Source: Regnicoccus frigidus
Lineage (GTDB): Bacteria; Cyanobacteriota; Cyanobacteriia; PCC-6307; Cyanobiaceae
Length of the DNA: 64,000 nt
Assembly: GCA_025194985.1 (NCBI GenBank)
Contig: JAOANE010000055.1
Coordinates: 62,001-126,000, forward strand
Direction: 5' to 3'
Part shown: in pieces, positions 15,776 to 24,296 of the stretch
Numbering within the stretch: position 1 is the stretch's first letter
Layout: every line of letters begins with the position of its first letter
The notes under the pieces: generated by a model
Told to the model about the DNA's origin: nothing
Seen by the model: the letters and a program-made list of their open reading frames with translations, nothing else
The model's database searches: none
Program-made: the position numbers and the translations under genes

Positions 15776-16957
15776 TTAGCTGCTGGCAGCGGCGGAAACC
15801 GCCAACGGCGCACCCAGGCCACCGCGCACGTCTTCAGGAGCAAGACGGCCGTCGTGGTCGGTGTCGAGGGCATCGAAGACCGCATCGCTGCCCAGCCATT
15901 CTTCGCGGGTGATGCAACCATCACCATCGAAATCGTTGAGCAGAAAAATCTCCTGGGCGGCATGGGCGAAGGCCGCTTCACCCTCCAGCTCACCGAGGCG
16001 ATGGGCCAGCTGGGCTTCGAGGGTTTCGATGGCCTTGCTGAAGCCGCGAATGCCCTCATCGAGTTTTTCGTGGGCCATGCGGTCCGCGGCCATGCGCTGC
16101 TCGAAATCGGAGGCCTTGAGCGTGAAACGGGGTTCCGTTGGGCCGGGATCGAAAGGATTCAGCCGGCGCTTCAGTTCCCCTTGCTGCTGGCGCAACTGGT
16201 CAAGCAGTTTGGGGGAGATGGTGAGCAGGTCGCAGCCGGCGAGTTCGACAATTTCCTCGGTATTACGAAAACTGGCCCCCATCACTTCGGTTTTGTAGCC
16301 GTGGGTCTTGAAGTAATTGAAGATCTGGGTCACCGAGATCACGCCAGGATCTTCAGGCCCGGGGTAGTGATCACGTCCGGTGTCGTTTTTGTACCAATCG
16401 AGGATGCGCCCCACAAAGGGGGAGATCAGGGTGACTTTGGCCTCAGCGCAGGCCACGGCCTGGGTGAAGCTGAACAGGAGGGTGAGATTGCAGTGAATCC
16501 CTTCGAGCTCAAGCTGCTCTGCAGCCTTGATGCCCTCCCAGGTGGAGGCGATCTTGATCAGGACACGATCCTTGCTGATGCCGGCCTCGTGATAGAGAGC
16601 GATCAGTTTGCGCGCCTTGGTGATGGAGGCAGCGGTGTCATAACTGAGCCTGGCGTCCACTTCGGTGGAGACCCGCCCAGGCACGATCTGCAGAATTTCC
16701 TTGCCGAAATTGACGCAGATTTCGTCGAGGGCTTCAAGCACCACCATCTCAGCTGGAGCATCGGGGCCCAGCAGGTCCCGTGAAGCCTTCAAGGAGCTGT
16801 CGATCAACCCCTGATAGAGGGGGATCTGGGCTGCCGCCAGTATCAGGGACGGGTTGGTGGTCGCGTCCTGGGGAGTGAATTGCTTGATGGCTTCGAGTTC
16901 GCCGGTGTCGGCGACCACCACGGTCATCCCGGCGAGTTGATCAAGCAAGTTGGCCAT
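15776..16957 (-). CDS. tal: Transaldolase fused to C-terminal EF-hands
   Basis: 393 residues from ATG at 16957. Residues 1-320 are a class I transaldolase of the pentose phosphate pathway: FTPQDATTNPSLILAAA at the N-terminus, the Schiff-base Lys in VLIKIASTWEG near residue 132, and CNLTLLFSFTQAVACAEA. The last ~65 residues form a calcium-binding pair of EF-hands, loops DFDGDGCITREE (near 341-352) and DTDHDGRLAPED (near 364-375). Both loops keep Asp at positions 1, 3 and 5 and an acidic residue at 12. This fusion is known from marine-type picocyanobacteria and suggests control by Ca2+, which is inference. Downstream of ftsI on the same strand. Confidence 0.93.
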   Translation of the reverse strand: MANLLDQLAGMTVVVADTGELEAIKQFTPQDATTNPSLILAAAQIPLYQGLIDSSLKASRDLLGPDAPAEMVVLEALDEICVNFGKEILQIVPGRVSTEVDARLSYDTAASITKARKLIALYHEAGISKDRVLIKIASTWEGIKAAEQLELEGIHCNLTLLFSFTQAVACAEAKVTLISPFVGRILDWYKNDTGRDHYPGPEDPGVISVTQIFNYFKTHGYKTEVMGASFRNTEEIVELAGCDLLTISPKLLDQLRQQQGELKRRLNPFDPGPTEPRFTLKASDFEQRMAADRMAHEKLDEGIRGFSKAIETLEAQLAHRLGELEGEAAFAHAAQEIFLLNDFDGDGCITREEWLGSDAVFDALDTDHDGRLAPEDVRGGLGAPLAVSAAASS

Positions 16958-17020
16958 GGAGCGAAGCGTCTGTCGAGACTTCAACTTAACCAGGTTGGCG
17001 CTGGGCCATCTCCCGGGTGA

Positions 17021-18865
17021 TCATCCCCGTACCTTCGGCTTGCTTGGCGGCACCTTCTCGATCACCAGGAGAGATTCAATGATTTCCCTGGCCGCCGGCA
17101 TCGCCACGGTGGAGCCGTAGGCATTGCCCCCCTGGGGCTCGTCTACCACCACCAGAACCACGTAGCGTGGGTCATCGATCGGCAGGCTTGCCACGAAACT
17201 GCAGATCCTGGCTCCGGGGATGTAGACGCCATTGAGTGCCTTCTGGGCTGTGCCCGTCTTGCCGCCGATCCGATAACCCTCCACCTTGACGCCGTCGCCG
17301 CTGCTCGCCTCGACCACTGTTTCCATCCAGCCCATCACCTGACGGGTGACGGCGGGATCAAGCAGCTGGATCCCTTCGCCGGGACCGGCGGCTCCAGCCA
17401 AGGCATCGCCGGAGCGCAGACCACGGGTGATGTGAGGGCTGACCAGCTTGCCGTCGTTGGCGAGCATCCCGTGCAGCTGAAGCAACTTCAGGGGGGTCAG
17501 CGAAAAACCCTGACCGAAGGAGGCGGTGGCCGGTTCAATCGGCTGGCTGGTGAACTGTTGCCGGCTTTTGAGCTGCCCGGCCACGGCACCGGGTAGATCG
17601 GTGTCAGGCACGGTGTCGATCCCGATTCTCTCCAGCCATTGCCAGAAGTGGCTGGGTTTGACCTGCCGCATCGTCTGCACCATGGCCACGTTGCTGGACA
17701 CCTGCAGGATGGTGGGAAAATCAATGACGCCATTGGCGCGCCGGTCATGGTTAAAGATCGGCCACCCTCCGATCATCAGGGAGCCGGAATCGTTAATCTT
17801 GTCGCTGGGCTTGACCGCCTTTTCCTGGAGAGCGATCGCCAGGTTGATCGGCTTGAACGTGGAGCCCGGTTCATAGAGATCCTGCACCGACCACTCCCGG
17901 AACAGGGCGGGTGAAAAGTCCCAGAAACGGTTCGGGTTGTAGGTGGGCGCCGAGGCCAGCGCCAGCATCTCGCCGTTGCGCACATCCATCACCATGGCGA
18001 CTCCTCGCTTCGCTTTCCACTCCTTGAGCTGGCGGGTCAGCGCCTGGTAGGCCACCTGTTGCAGGCGGGTGTCGAGTGTCAGCTGCAGTCGCAGGTCGTC
18101 GGTGTAGAGCACTCCGGCCTCGAGGCCAGCGGGAAGCGGCGTGCCATCGGCCCCCCGTTTCATCGAGCGGGCGCTCTCCTGCCGCCACATCTCCTTGTCT
18201 CTGCTTTGTTCAAGGCCGGCCTGGGCGACCCGGTCCTGATTCAGGAAACCCACCACATTGGCGAACAACTGTCCCTGGGGGTAGATCCGCTGGGGGAACG
18301 CCTCAAGGTCGAGTCCACTGATCCCGAGGTCGCGGATTCGCTCGGCTGTCTCCCCGTCAAGGTCAGTGGCGAGCTTGATGCCGCTGCGCTGGCTTCCCAT
18401 GGTTCGGGTGAGATCGGAAGCCGGCAGTGCCATAACTTCTGAGAGCTTCTCCGCCACGTCAAGGGCGCCGCGGATGGCGGTGGGATCGTCACCTGGAAAA
18501 TTGAAGTAGCGGGGATGGGCCCACAGGGTGAAGCGCTCCTCATCAAGGGCCACCAACGTGCCCTGTCGATCGATGATCTGGCGCCGCTTGCCGATCGGAC
18601 GCACCTGCTGGGTCTGGATCGCCCTGGCCCTGGCCTGAAGCTGGTCACCTTCCTTGACCTGCAGCCAGGCCAAACGGATCGACAGCCCCACCAAGGCTGT
18701 GGCCATTATCAGAAAAACAAGCACCAGCCGGGCCGCTGGAACCGGCTGGAAATGAATCACCCGGCGGTGTCGTGCCGCCTCTCGATGGCCCCGATCAGAT
18801 TGCCCCCCCGGATGGCGACCCTGGCGGTGGAGGCGGGCCTTGGCCGGTGATGAACGTGTCAGCAC
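17021..18865 (-). CDS. ftsI: Peptidoglycan transpeptidase FtsI (PBP3-type)
   Basis: 614-residue class B penicillin-binding protein for septal cross-linking. After a basic N-terminus comes one membrane anchor (LVLVFLIMATALVGLSI), the pedestal domain (IIDRQGTLVALD), and the transpeptidase with active-site Ser in STFKPI (near residue 332), SSN (near 390) and KTGTAQ (near 535). GTG start at 18865, one base after the stop of the FtsL-like gene, so the two are co-transcribed as in many division clusters. The first ~35 residues are low complexity and a later start is possible. Confidence 0.93.
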   Translation of the reverse strand: MLTRSSPAKARLHRQGRHPGGQSDRGHREAARHRRVIHFQPVPAARLVLVFLIMATALVGLSIRLAWLQVKEGDQLQARARAIQTQQVRPIGKRRQIIDRQGTLVALDEERFTLWAHPRYFNFPGDDPTAIRGALDVAEKLSEVMALPASDLTRTMGSQRSGIKLATDLDGETAERIRDLGISGLDLEAFPQRIYPQGQLFANVVGFLNQDRVAQAGLEQSRDKEMWRQESARSMKRGADGTPLPAGLEAGVLYTDDLRLQLTLDTRLQQVAYQALTRQLKEWKAKRGVAMVMDVRNGEMLALASAPTYNPNRFWDFSPALFREWSVQDLYEPGSTFKPINLAIALQEKAVKPSDKINDSGSLMIGGWPIFNHDRRANGVIDFPTILQVSSNVAMVQTMRQVKPSHFWQWLERIGIDTVPDTDLPGAVAGQLKSRQQFTSQPIEPATASFGQGFSLTPLKLLQLHGMLANDGKLVSPHITRGLRSGDALAGAAGPGEGIQLLDPAVTRQVMGWMETVVEASSGDGVKVEGYRIGGKTGTAQKALNGVYIPGARICSFVASLPIDDPRYVVLVVVDEPQGGNAYGSTVAMPAAREIIESLLVIEKVPPSKPKVRG

Positions 18866-18866
18866 C

Positions 18867-19265
18867 TCAATAGCCCGGACGGATCAAGGGAATGATCTGC
18901 TCCACTGTCTGCTCCGCAGAAGGTGCTACAGCCTGGAGCGAAACAGGCTGCGAGACCTCGATGGCCCTCTCGGGGACCGGGGGGAGATGGATCAGGTTTT
19001 TGATGGTGGTGGGAACGAGTTGACCCGGACGCCGCGCCATCGCCAGGTGGTGCTGCTCCAGCTGGGAGGTGGACTCCTGGAGGCGATGTTCGAGTGTCTG
19101 CGATGCCTCGAGCTGTTGAAAACTTTTGGTCCAGGCCCCCTGCCAGTGGAGCGTCAGAACGGAAAGGCCGATCATCGATCCACCCAGGGCCAGCAGGAGC
19201 CCATCGGCAACCCGGTGCAGGCCAGCCAGCACGGGGGCCTGCCTGGCCACCTTGCGTGCCGACAT
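18867..19265 (-). CDS. FtsL-like division protein
   Basis: 132 residues from the ATG at 19265 (a GTG at 19331 would add 22). One membrane helix (LLLALGGSMIGLSVLTL) is followed by a heptad-like stretch (FQQLEASQTLEHRLQESTSQLEQHHLAM) that can form a coiled coil, then a Pro-rich tail. Topology, size and position directly upstream of ftsI match FtsL, a bitopic divisome protein that binds FtsB and FtsQ. Sequence similarity to FtsL is always weak, so the assignment rests mainly on architecture and context. Confidence 0.65.
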   Translation of the reverse strand: MSARKVARQAPVLAGLHRVADGLLLALGGSMIGLSVLTLHWQGAWTKSFQQLEASQTLEHRLQESTSQLEQHHLAMARRPGQLVPTTIKNLIHLPPVPERAIEVSQPVSLQAVAPSAEQTVEQIIPLIRPGY

Positions 19266-19392
19266 CGAGCCCTGGATCAAGTCAAGAGAACGCCGATGGC
19301 CGGAGCGTGGGGACGACGAGGCAGCAACCACTGAAACCTGAAAGGAGCCTGTGCAAGTGAACCATGCACCTAGAGGCTCAGCAAGGCACAGA

Positions 19393-20754
19393 TCAGCTTC
19401 CCAGCAAGACCAGATTGCTGAAGGTGAGACCGTTCCATAGCGCGTGCATCCAGATGCAGGAGCTCAGCCGGCCGCTCGAGAGCCTCAGCCATCCCAGGGC
19501 CAAGCCGAGAACGAAGAGCGGCGAGAGCTCGCCGAGGCTGAGATGGGCCAGTCCGAAGATCGCACTGCTGAGCACCACGCCCCAGATCGGGCCAAGCTTG
19601 CGGGCCATGACCGGCAGCAACACCCCCCGGAAAATGGTTTCCTCAAACAGGGGAGCCAGCACGATCGCCGTGAAGGCAAAGCAGAAGAGTGTCCAGCCGC
19701 TGTCGCTGCGCAGCACGAGATCCAGCAAGGGATTGCTTCCGCCCGGGTCGCTCCAGACCAGCTGCTGCAGCCAGCCGGTCAGGCTGACCAAGGGCAACAC
19801 GATCAGGAAGCCCTTGAACGCCTGAGCCAACGGCGGACCAGGCGGTCGCCAGCGGTATTGCAGCCAGCCCCCCTGGGGAGGCTCACCGTTGAGCATCAGT
19901 CTGAGAATGGCCAGGGGCGCCGCCATCAGTCCTAAGTAGAGAAGGAGCACCGTCAGCCCCTCGGCCAGGGGAGACCCGACCTGGAGCACGGCCAGCAGCC
20001 GGCTGATCAAGGGACTGATCAGCAGTGGGGTGACCAGGGCGCCCAGCAACACAAAACCGCCGGCGATCAGCAGGATCACATCGATCACCCCGAGCTGGGG
20101 GCCGAGCAAGGGGGGCAGTGGTGGGGTTTTGCCGCGCCAGCGCAACCAGCCTTCGCGAGCAATCAGAACCACACCGGCCAGCAGGGCCAGGGCTGGAACG
20201 AGGTTGATCCCGGCCAGTTGAAGCACGGCCCGCCCCTCCGCCTGGGGATTGGCGCAGCTGGACGGGGTTGCCCCAAGGGCCTGGCAGCTCAGCCTCTGCA
20301 GCAGCGGATCGGCGGGCAGTTGATCGGCAGGGATCGCTTGCCCCCCAGGGAGAACGGCAATCTCCAGCAGCCTTGTCGCCAGGGCGCGGCTGATCGGATC
20401 GCCGCTGTTGCGTAGCTCCTCGAGCACGGGCCTAGCCCGTTCGGGCTCGGTACTGTTGCGTTGCAAGAGGGCCCGCAGCAGCTGGTCACTGGCCGTGGCT
20501 TGCCGGTCGAGTTCTTGGAGAAGGGCTGCCTGCGGATTTTCTCCAATCAGCAAAGGGCGAAGCGATGGGGGCACCTGTGGCTCGGCCAGAGCCGCCAGCT
20601 CCAGCTGGCGGCGCATGAGATCGTTGCCGACCGATGGCCGCCCCAGGCTTTCCACCAGCCCATTGACCCAGAGCAGCACGCTCAAGGCCAAACAGACCAT
20701 GGCCAGCCCCAGCTTCCAAGGCAACTTGCGTTGCCGATTTTCGCCTGGATTCAA
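19393..20754 (-). CDS. CPBP-family intramembrane metalloprotease
   Basis: About 453 residues. The C-terminal part is a CPBP (ABI/CAAX-like) protease domain: EETIFRGVLLPVMARKLG (the EExxxR motif, near residue 370), GLAHLSLGELSPL and MHALWNG supply the conserved Glu and His residues. The N-terminal part has one membrane helix and a ~120-residue soluble loop, then several helices. Substrate unknown; relatives process prenylated or membrane proteins. The start is uncertain: TTG at 20754 is preceded by GAGGAAGG, whereas ATG at 20700 is also possible. It is divergent from the phosphatase gene at 20828 and upstream of ftsL/ftsI on the same strand. Confidence 0.85.
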   Translation of the reverse strand: MNPGENRQRKLPWKLGLAMVCLALSVLLWVNGLVESLGRPSVGNDLMRRQLELAALAEPQVPPSLRPLLIGENPQAALLQELDRQATASDQLLRALLQRNSTEPERARPVLEELRNSGDPISRALATRLLEIAVLPGGQAIPADQLPADPLLQRLSCQALGATPSSCANPQAEGRAVLQLAGINLVPALALLAGVVLIAREGWLRWRGKTPPLPPLLGPQLGVIDVILLIAGGFVLLGALVTPLLISPLISRLLAVLQVGSPLAEGLTVLLLYLGLMAAPLAILRLMLNGEPPQGGWLQYRWRPPGPPLAQAFKGFLIVLPLVSLTGWLQQLVWSDPGGSNPLLDLVLRSDSGWTLFCFAFTAIVLAPLFEETIFRGVLLPVMARKLGPIWGVVLSSAIFGLAHLSLGELSPLFVLGLALGWLRLSSGRLSSCIWMHALWNGLTFSNLVLLGS

Positions 20755-20827
20755 CCGTCCTTCCTCGATCGCTCGATTCTCACCCGGAGCCCTCCCATAC
20801 GATGGCCACGTTTTCGGCCTTTGTTTC

Positions 20828-22192
20828 GTGCCCCTCAGGCTCCTGCTGGTCCGCCATGGACTGAGCAGCTTCAACCTTGAACGCCGGGTGCAGGGCCGTG
20901 ACGATCTGTCGTCATTGAGCGACCAGGGCCGGGAGCAGGCCTTGGTCACAGGCGCGGCGCTGAAGCCCCTGACCATCACGGCGGCCTACAGCTCCCCACT
21001 CAGCCGGGCCCGGGATACGGCGGCCCTGCTGCTGGGCGCCCAGGCTGGCGGCCTCAGCGCCCAGCTCGAGGAGGGCCTGCTTGAGGTGGACTTCGAACCC
21101 TGGACCGGCCTGCTGAGCAGCGAACTCAAACAACGTTTTCCTGAGTCCTATCGGCTCTGGCTCCAGGCCCCTGACCAGCTTGAGCTCAGGCGCCACGACG
21201 GCAGCCCCTATCGGCCGATCGCCGAACTGATGCTTCAGGCAGGCCAGTGGCTGGAGAAGTTAAAGCGGCTCCATCCCCCCGGCGCCGCTGATCAAACCGT
21301 TCTCGTTGTGGCCCACAGCGCCATCTTGCGGTGCCTGTTGCTGAACCTGTTGGGGTTGCCTGCCAGCTGCTTTCAGCGCTTACGGATCGATAACTGCTCC
21401 CTTTCGGTCCTGAATCTGAGCGCCGCTGCTGGCGGCACTCCCGAGCTGCAGATTGAATCACTGAACAGCACGGCCCATCTCGGCCCGGCGTTGCCAGTCA
21501 AGGGTCCTGGTCCGCGGTTGCTGCTGGTGCGCCACGGCGAGACCGAATGGAATCGCCAGGGCCGCTTCCAGGGCCAGATCGATATTCCGCTCAATAGCCA
21601 AGGTTTTGTCCAGGCGGAGGCGGCTGGCCGCTGCCTGGCCGCTGTGCCGATCCAGCGCGCCTACGCCAGTTCAATGGCCCGCCCCCGTCAGACCGCCGAA
21701 TGCATCCTGGCCGGGCGCTCCGACATCCCGCTCACCTGCCTGAAGGGACTGGTGGAAATTGGCCATGGCCTTTGGGAAGGGCAACTGGAAGCCGAGATCC
21801 AGGCGGGTTGGCCCGAGTTGCTGAACTCCTGGAAGCTCGCGCCCCACACGGTGCAGATGCCCGAGGGTGAAACGCTTCAGGATGTCTGGCACCGATCCGT
21901 CGCCAGCTTCGGGCGAATCGCCGCTGGCCTCGATGCCGATGAAACGGCCTTGGTCGTTGCCCATGATGCCGTCAATAAAACGATCCTCTGCGACCTCCTT
22001 GGCCTCGGCCCAGCGGCGATCTGGATGGTCAAGCAGGGCAACGGCGGGGTCAGCGTGATCGACTACCCGGCGCCCCTGCCATCTGGCGAGGAGAGCGGCC
22101 CGTTTGGCCAGCGGCAGCCGGTGGTGACCTGCCTGAATCTGACCACCCATCTCGGCGGTGTGCTCGATCAGACCGCAGCCGGGGCGCTCTGA
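20828..22192 (+). CDS. Tandem histidine phosphatase (phosphoglycerate-mutase family), two domains
   Basis: 454 residues with two complete histidine-phosphatase domains. Domain 1: catalytic LLLVRHGLSSFN at residues 5-16, and VVAHSAILRCLL as the second His block. Domain 2: LLLVRHGETEWNRQG from about residue 231 and VVAHDAVNKTIL. Domain 2 has the classical RHGE motif, while domain 1 has RHGL. Members are often annotated as phosphoglycerate mutase or alpha-ribazole phosphatase; the true substrate is unknown. GTG at 20828 was chosen; the frame is open upstream but lies over the divergent CPBP gene. It overlaps the next gene by one base (TGATG). Confidence 0.88.
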   Translation: MPLRLLLVRHGLSSFNLERRVQGRDDLSSLSDQGREQALVTGAALKPLTITAAYSSPLSRARDTAALLLGAQAGGLSAQLEEGLLEVDFEPWTGLLSSELKQRFPESYRLWLQAPDQLELRRHDGSPYRPIAELMLQAGQWLEKLKRLHPPGAADQTVLVVAHSAILRCLLLNLLGLPASCFQRLRIDNCSLSVLNLSAAAGGTPELQIESLNSTAHLGPALPVKGPGPRLLLVRHGETEWNRQGRFQGQIDIPLNSQGFVQAEAAGRCLAAVPIQRAYASSMARPRQTAECILAGRSDIPLTCLKGLVEIGHGLWEGQLEAEIQAGWPELLNSWKLAPHTVQMPEGETLQDVWHRSVASFGRIAAGLDADETALVVAHDAVNKTILCDLLGLGPAAIWMVKQGNGGVSVIDYPAPLPSGEESGPFGQRQPVVTCLNLTTHLGGVLDQTAAGAL

Positions 22193-23460
22193 TGACGGCC
22201 TGTTTTCTTCAGGGCGTCCGCTTTCTGGAGGGTCCAGGCCATCGCTTGCGCCACGAGGATGTGCTCCTGGAGAACGGACGGCTGCAGGCCCTTGGGCCGG
22301 GGGCTGTGGCCGCAGCCGAAGCCCTGGGCTTGGCCCCACGTCCTGCCCTTGATTGGCTGTTGGCTCCGGCCCTGGTGGATCCACACAGCCTGTTGGAGCG
22401 GCCCGAGGACGGCACGGCCGAAACCCTCGAGAGCCTGGTGCACTCAGCCTCGGCTGCGGGTTACGGCACCGTGGCACTGCTGCCGCGCAGCCGCAGCTGG
22501 CGGGACCGGCCCGAGCGGCTGCAGCTGCGCTGTCCACCGCCGTTTCAGTTGCCGCTCTGGGGCGGCTTCAGCCTCGGTGGCTCCGGCCTTGACCTGGCCC
22601 CCCACGCCGAACTGATCGCCGCAGGCGCGATCGGCCTGGCCGACGACGACCAGTTGCCCCCTTTGGCCCTGGTTGAACGTGGATTACGGCTGGGCGAAGC
22701 GGCGGGGCGACCGGTGTTGCTCGCTCCGCGCGACCCTGCGCTGGCCATGGAAGGTTTCGTGCGCGAGGGGGTCGAAGCCCTCAGGGCCGGCTGGCCGCCC
22801 GATCCAACAATCAGCGAAACCCTGCCCCTGCAGAGCGTATTGGCCCTGAGCCAAACCCTCAGCGGCCAGGAACTCCGCCTGTGCAACCTCTCCACGGCCG
22901 CTGGCGTTGCCCTGCTGCGCGCTGGCAACGGCACGCTGCCGGCCAGTGTCTGCTGGTGGCATCTGGTGGCCGACAGTGGCCGGCTTGATCCCAGCGCCGA
23001 GGGTTGGCGACTGACCCCCTCCCTCGGCGGGCCTGCTGACCGCAGAGCCCTGGTGGCCGGGCTGGCCGATGGGGTGCTCAGCGCTGTGGCAGTCCATCAC
23101 CTTCCCCTCGACGCCGAAGAACGGCTGCTGCCGATCGATCAGCGTCGTCCAGGTCTTGCCGGCCATCGCCACGTCCTGCCGTCTCTCTGGCAGGAGCTGG
23201 TGGTAGGCCACGGCTGGACGGTGGAGGCGCTTTGGGACGCCCTCTGTTGGGGCCCTGCCCGCTACCTGGGGTTGGCTGAGGAGTCGTTGGCGATCGGCGA
23301 CCAGCGTTGGCTGCTGTTCGACCCCGGCCAGGTCTGGCAGCCGGCCTCCGACATCCATGGATCCCTGGCTGCCAATCAGCCGTTTGCTGACCAGTCGCTT
23401 ACGGGGCAGGTGCTGGCGACGGGGTTGCTGCCGGAACTTTGGCGGGGGCTGGCGGGGTAA
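22192..23460 (+). CDS. Dihydroorotase-like protein, probably catalytically inactive
   Basis: 422-residue amidohydrolase of the dihydroorotase family (pyrC/allantoinase fold): N-terminal FLQGVRFLEGPGHRLRHEDVLLENGRL, the barrel with AGYGTVALLP, and the late DALCWGPARYLGL block. Where active enzymes have D-x-H-x-H-L-R-x-P, this protein has VDPHSLLERPEDG, so the second His of the metal-binding HxH is missing; the usual later His and Asp ligands are also hard to find. It may be a non-catalytic homologue, like those that partner aspartate transcarbamoylase in some bacteria. Start overlaps the phosphatase stop (TGATG). The 3' end overlaps lepB by 62 bases. Confidence 0.75.
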   Translation: MTACFLQGVRFLEGPGHRLRHEDVLLENGRLQALGPGAVAAAEALGLAPRPALDWLLAPALVDPHSLLERPEDGTAETLESLVHSASAAGYGTVALLPRSRSWRDRPERLQLRCPPPFQLPLWGGFSLGGSGLDLAPHAELIAAGAIGLADDDQLPPLALVERGLRLGEAAGRPVLLAPRDPALAMEGFVREGVEALRAGWPPDPTISETLPLQSVLALSQTLSGQELRLCNLSTAAGVALLRAGNGTLPASVCWWHLVADSGRLDPSAEGWRLTPSLGGPADRRALVAGLADGVLSAVAVHHLPLDAEERLLPIDQRRPGLAGHRHVLPSLWQELVVGHGWTVEALWDALCWGPARYLGLAEESLAIGDQRWLLFDPGQVWQPASDIHGSLAANQPFADQSLTGQVLATGLLPELWRGLAG

Positions 23461-24181
23461 GCCCATCGCCTTCACCAAGCTCACCGGTGCGGTCGAGCGG
23501 CCAGAACCGGAAGAAGGCCCTGCCGATGATTTCCTTCTCAGGCAGAAAGGCACCCCCGGGCCAGAAACGGCCATCCCAGCTATTGGCGCGGTTGTCCCCC
23601 AAGGCCAGCACATGGCCCAGGGGGACCACTGTGTTCAGACTGCGGCAGGGTCCGATCCCCTGTTCATCGGTTTGGCAGAAATTCTGAACATAGGGTTCGC
23701 TCAGCGGCTGACCGTTGAGCCAGACCTGCCCCTGGGGATTGACTGTCACGCGGTCGCCGGCAATGGCCACGACCCGTTTGATGTAGGCGTCACAGGCGGG
23801 CGACTGGATGCCCGGGATCGAGCCCAGCAGCGGCAGGTTCACCAGCAGGCAGCGCAGCGGGCCTGCCTGGTGATCCACCCTGAGGGCAGGATCGAAATGG
23901 AATGGTGAATTGAACACCACAATTTCTCCGCGCTCAGGGTTGCGGCCGCGATAGCTGATCTTCTCGACCAGCAGCCGGTCTTGGATCTGAAGCCCCGGCA
24001 ACATCGAGCCGGATGGAATGAAGCGGGCTTCAATCAGGAAATGGCGGATCCCAAGGGCCAGCGCCAGGGTGAACACCACACTGCGCCAGAAGGCCCAGGC
24101 ACTCTCTTGGGGCCGGGGGTTGGTGGATTCTGATTTCTGTGGCGGCCCCAGAAGTGGTGACGGGGGATCCTCGGCAGTCAA
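23399..24181 (-). CDS. lepB: Signal peptidase I
   Basis: 260-residue type I leader peptidase cleaving signal peptides from secreted proteins. One N-terminal membrane helix (SVVFTLALALGIRHFLI), catalytic Ser in IPSGSMLPGL near residue 57, catalytic Lys in YIKRVVAIAGD near residue 133, and ALGDNRANSWDGRFW (box E). The last ~25 residues are a Pro/Ala tail that extends antisense into the converging dihydroorotase-like gene by 62 bases. Start is probably TTG at 24181; no in-frame ATG precedes the catalytic Ser. Confidence 0.93.
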   Translation of the reverse strand: MTAEDPPSPLLGPPQKSESTNPRPQESAWAFWRSVVFTLALALGIRHFLIEARFIPSGSMLPGLQIQDRLLVEKISYRGRNPERGEIVVFNSPFHFDPALRVDHQAGPLRCLLVNLPLLGSIPGIQSPACDAYIKRVVAIAGDRVTVNPQGQVWLNGQPLSEPYVQNFCQTDEQGIGPCRSLNTVVPLGHVLALGDNRANSWDGRFWPGGAFLPEKEIIGRAFFRFWPLDRTGELGEGDGLTPPAPAKVPAATPSPAPAP

Positions 24182-24296
24182 AGCACCTATGGCGTCTGGA
24201 TGGCAGGTCCTGGCTCGTGCGGCTGGACCAGACCTGAACCCTACGTGCTGAGCTCGGCGACCCCCTCCCTACCCTGGTGCGGATTGCAACGGCCCC

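Noticed and set aside
15680..16783. Plus-strand ORF of 367 codons
   Set aside because: Antisense to the transaldolase gene.
20408..20827. N-terminal extension of the histidine phosphatase
   Set aside because: The frame is open upstream but lies antisense to the CPBP gene and lacks family similarity before residue LRLLLVRHG.
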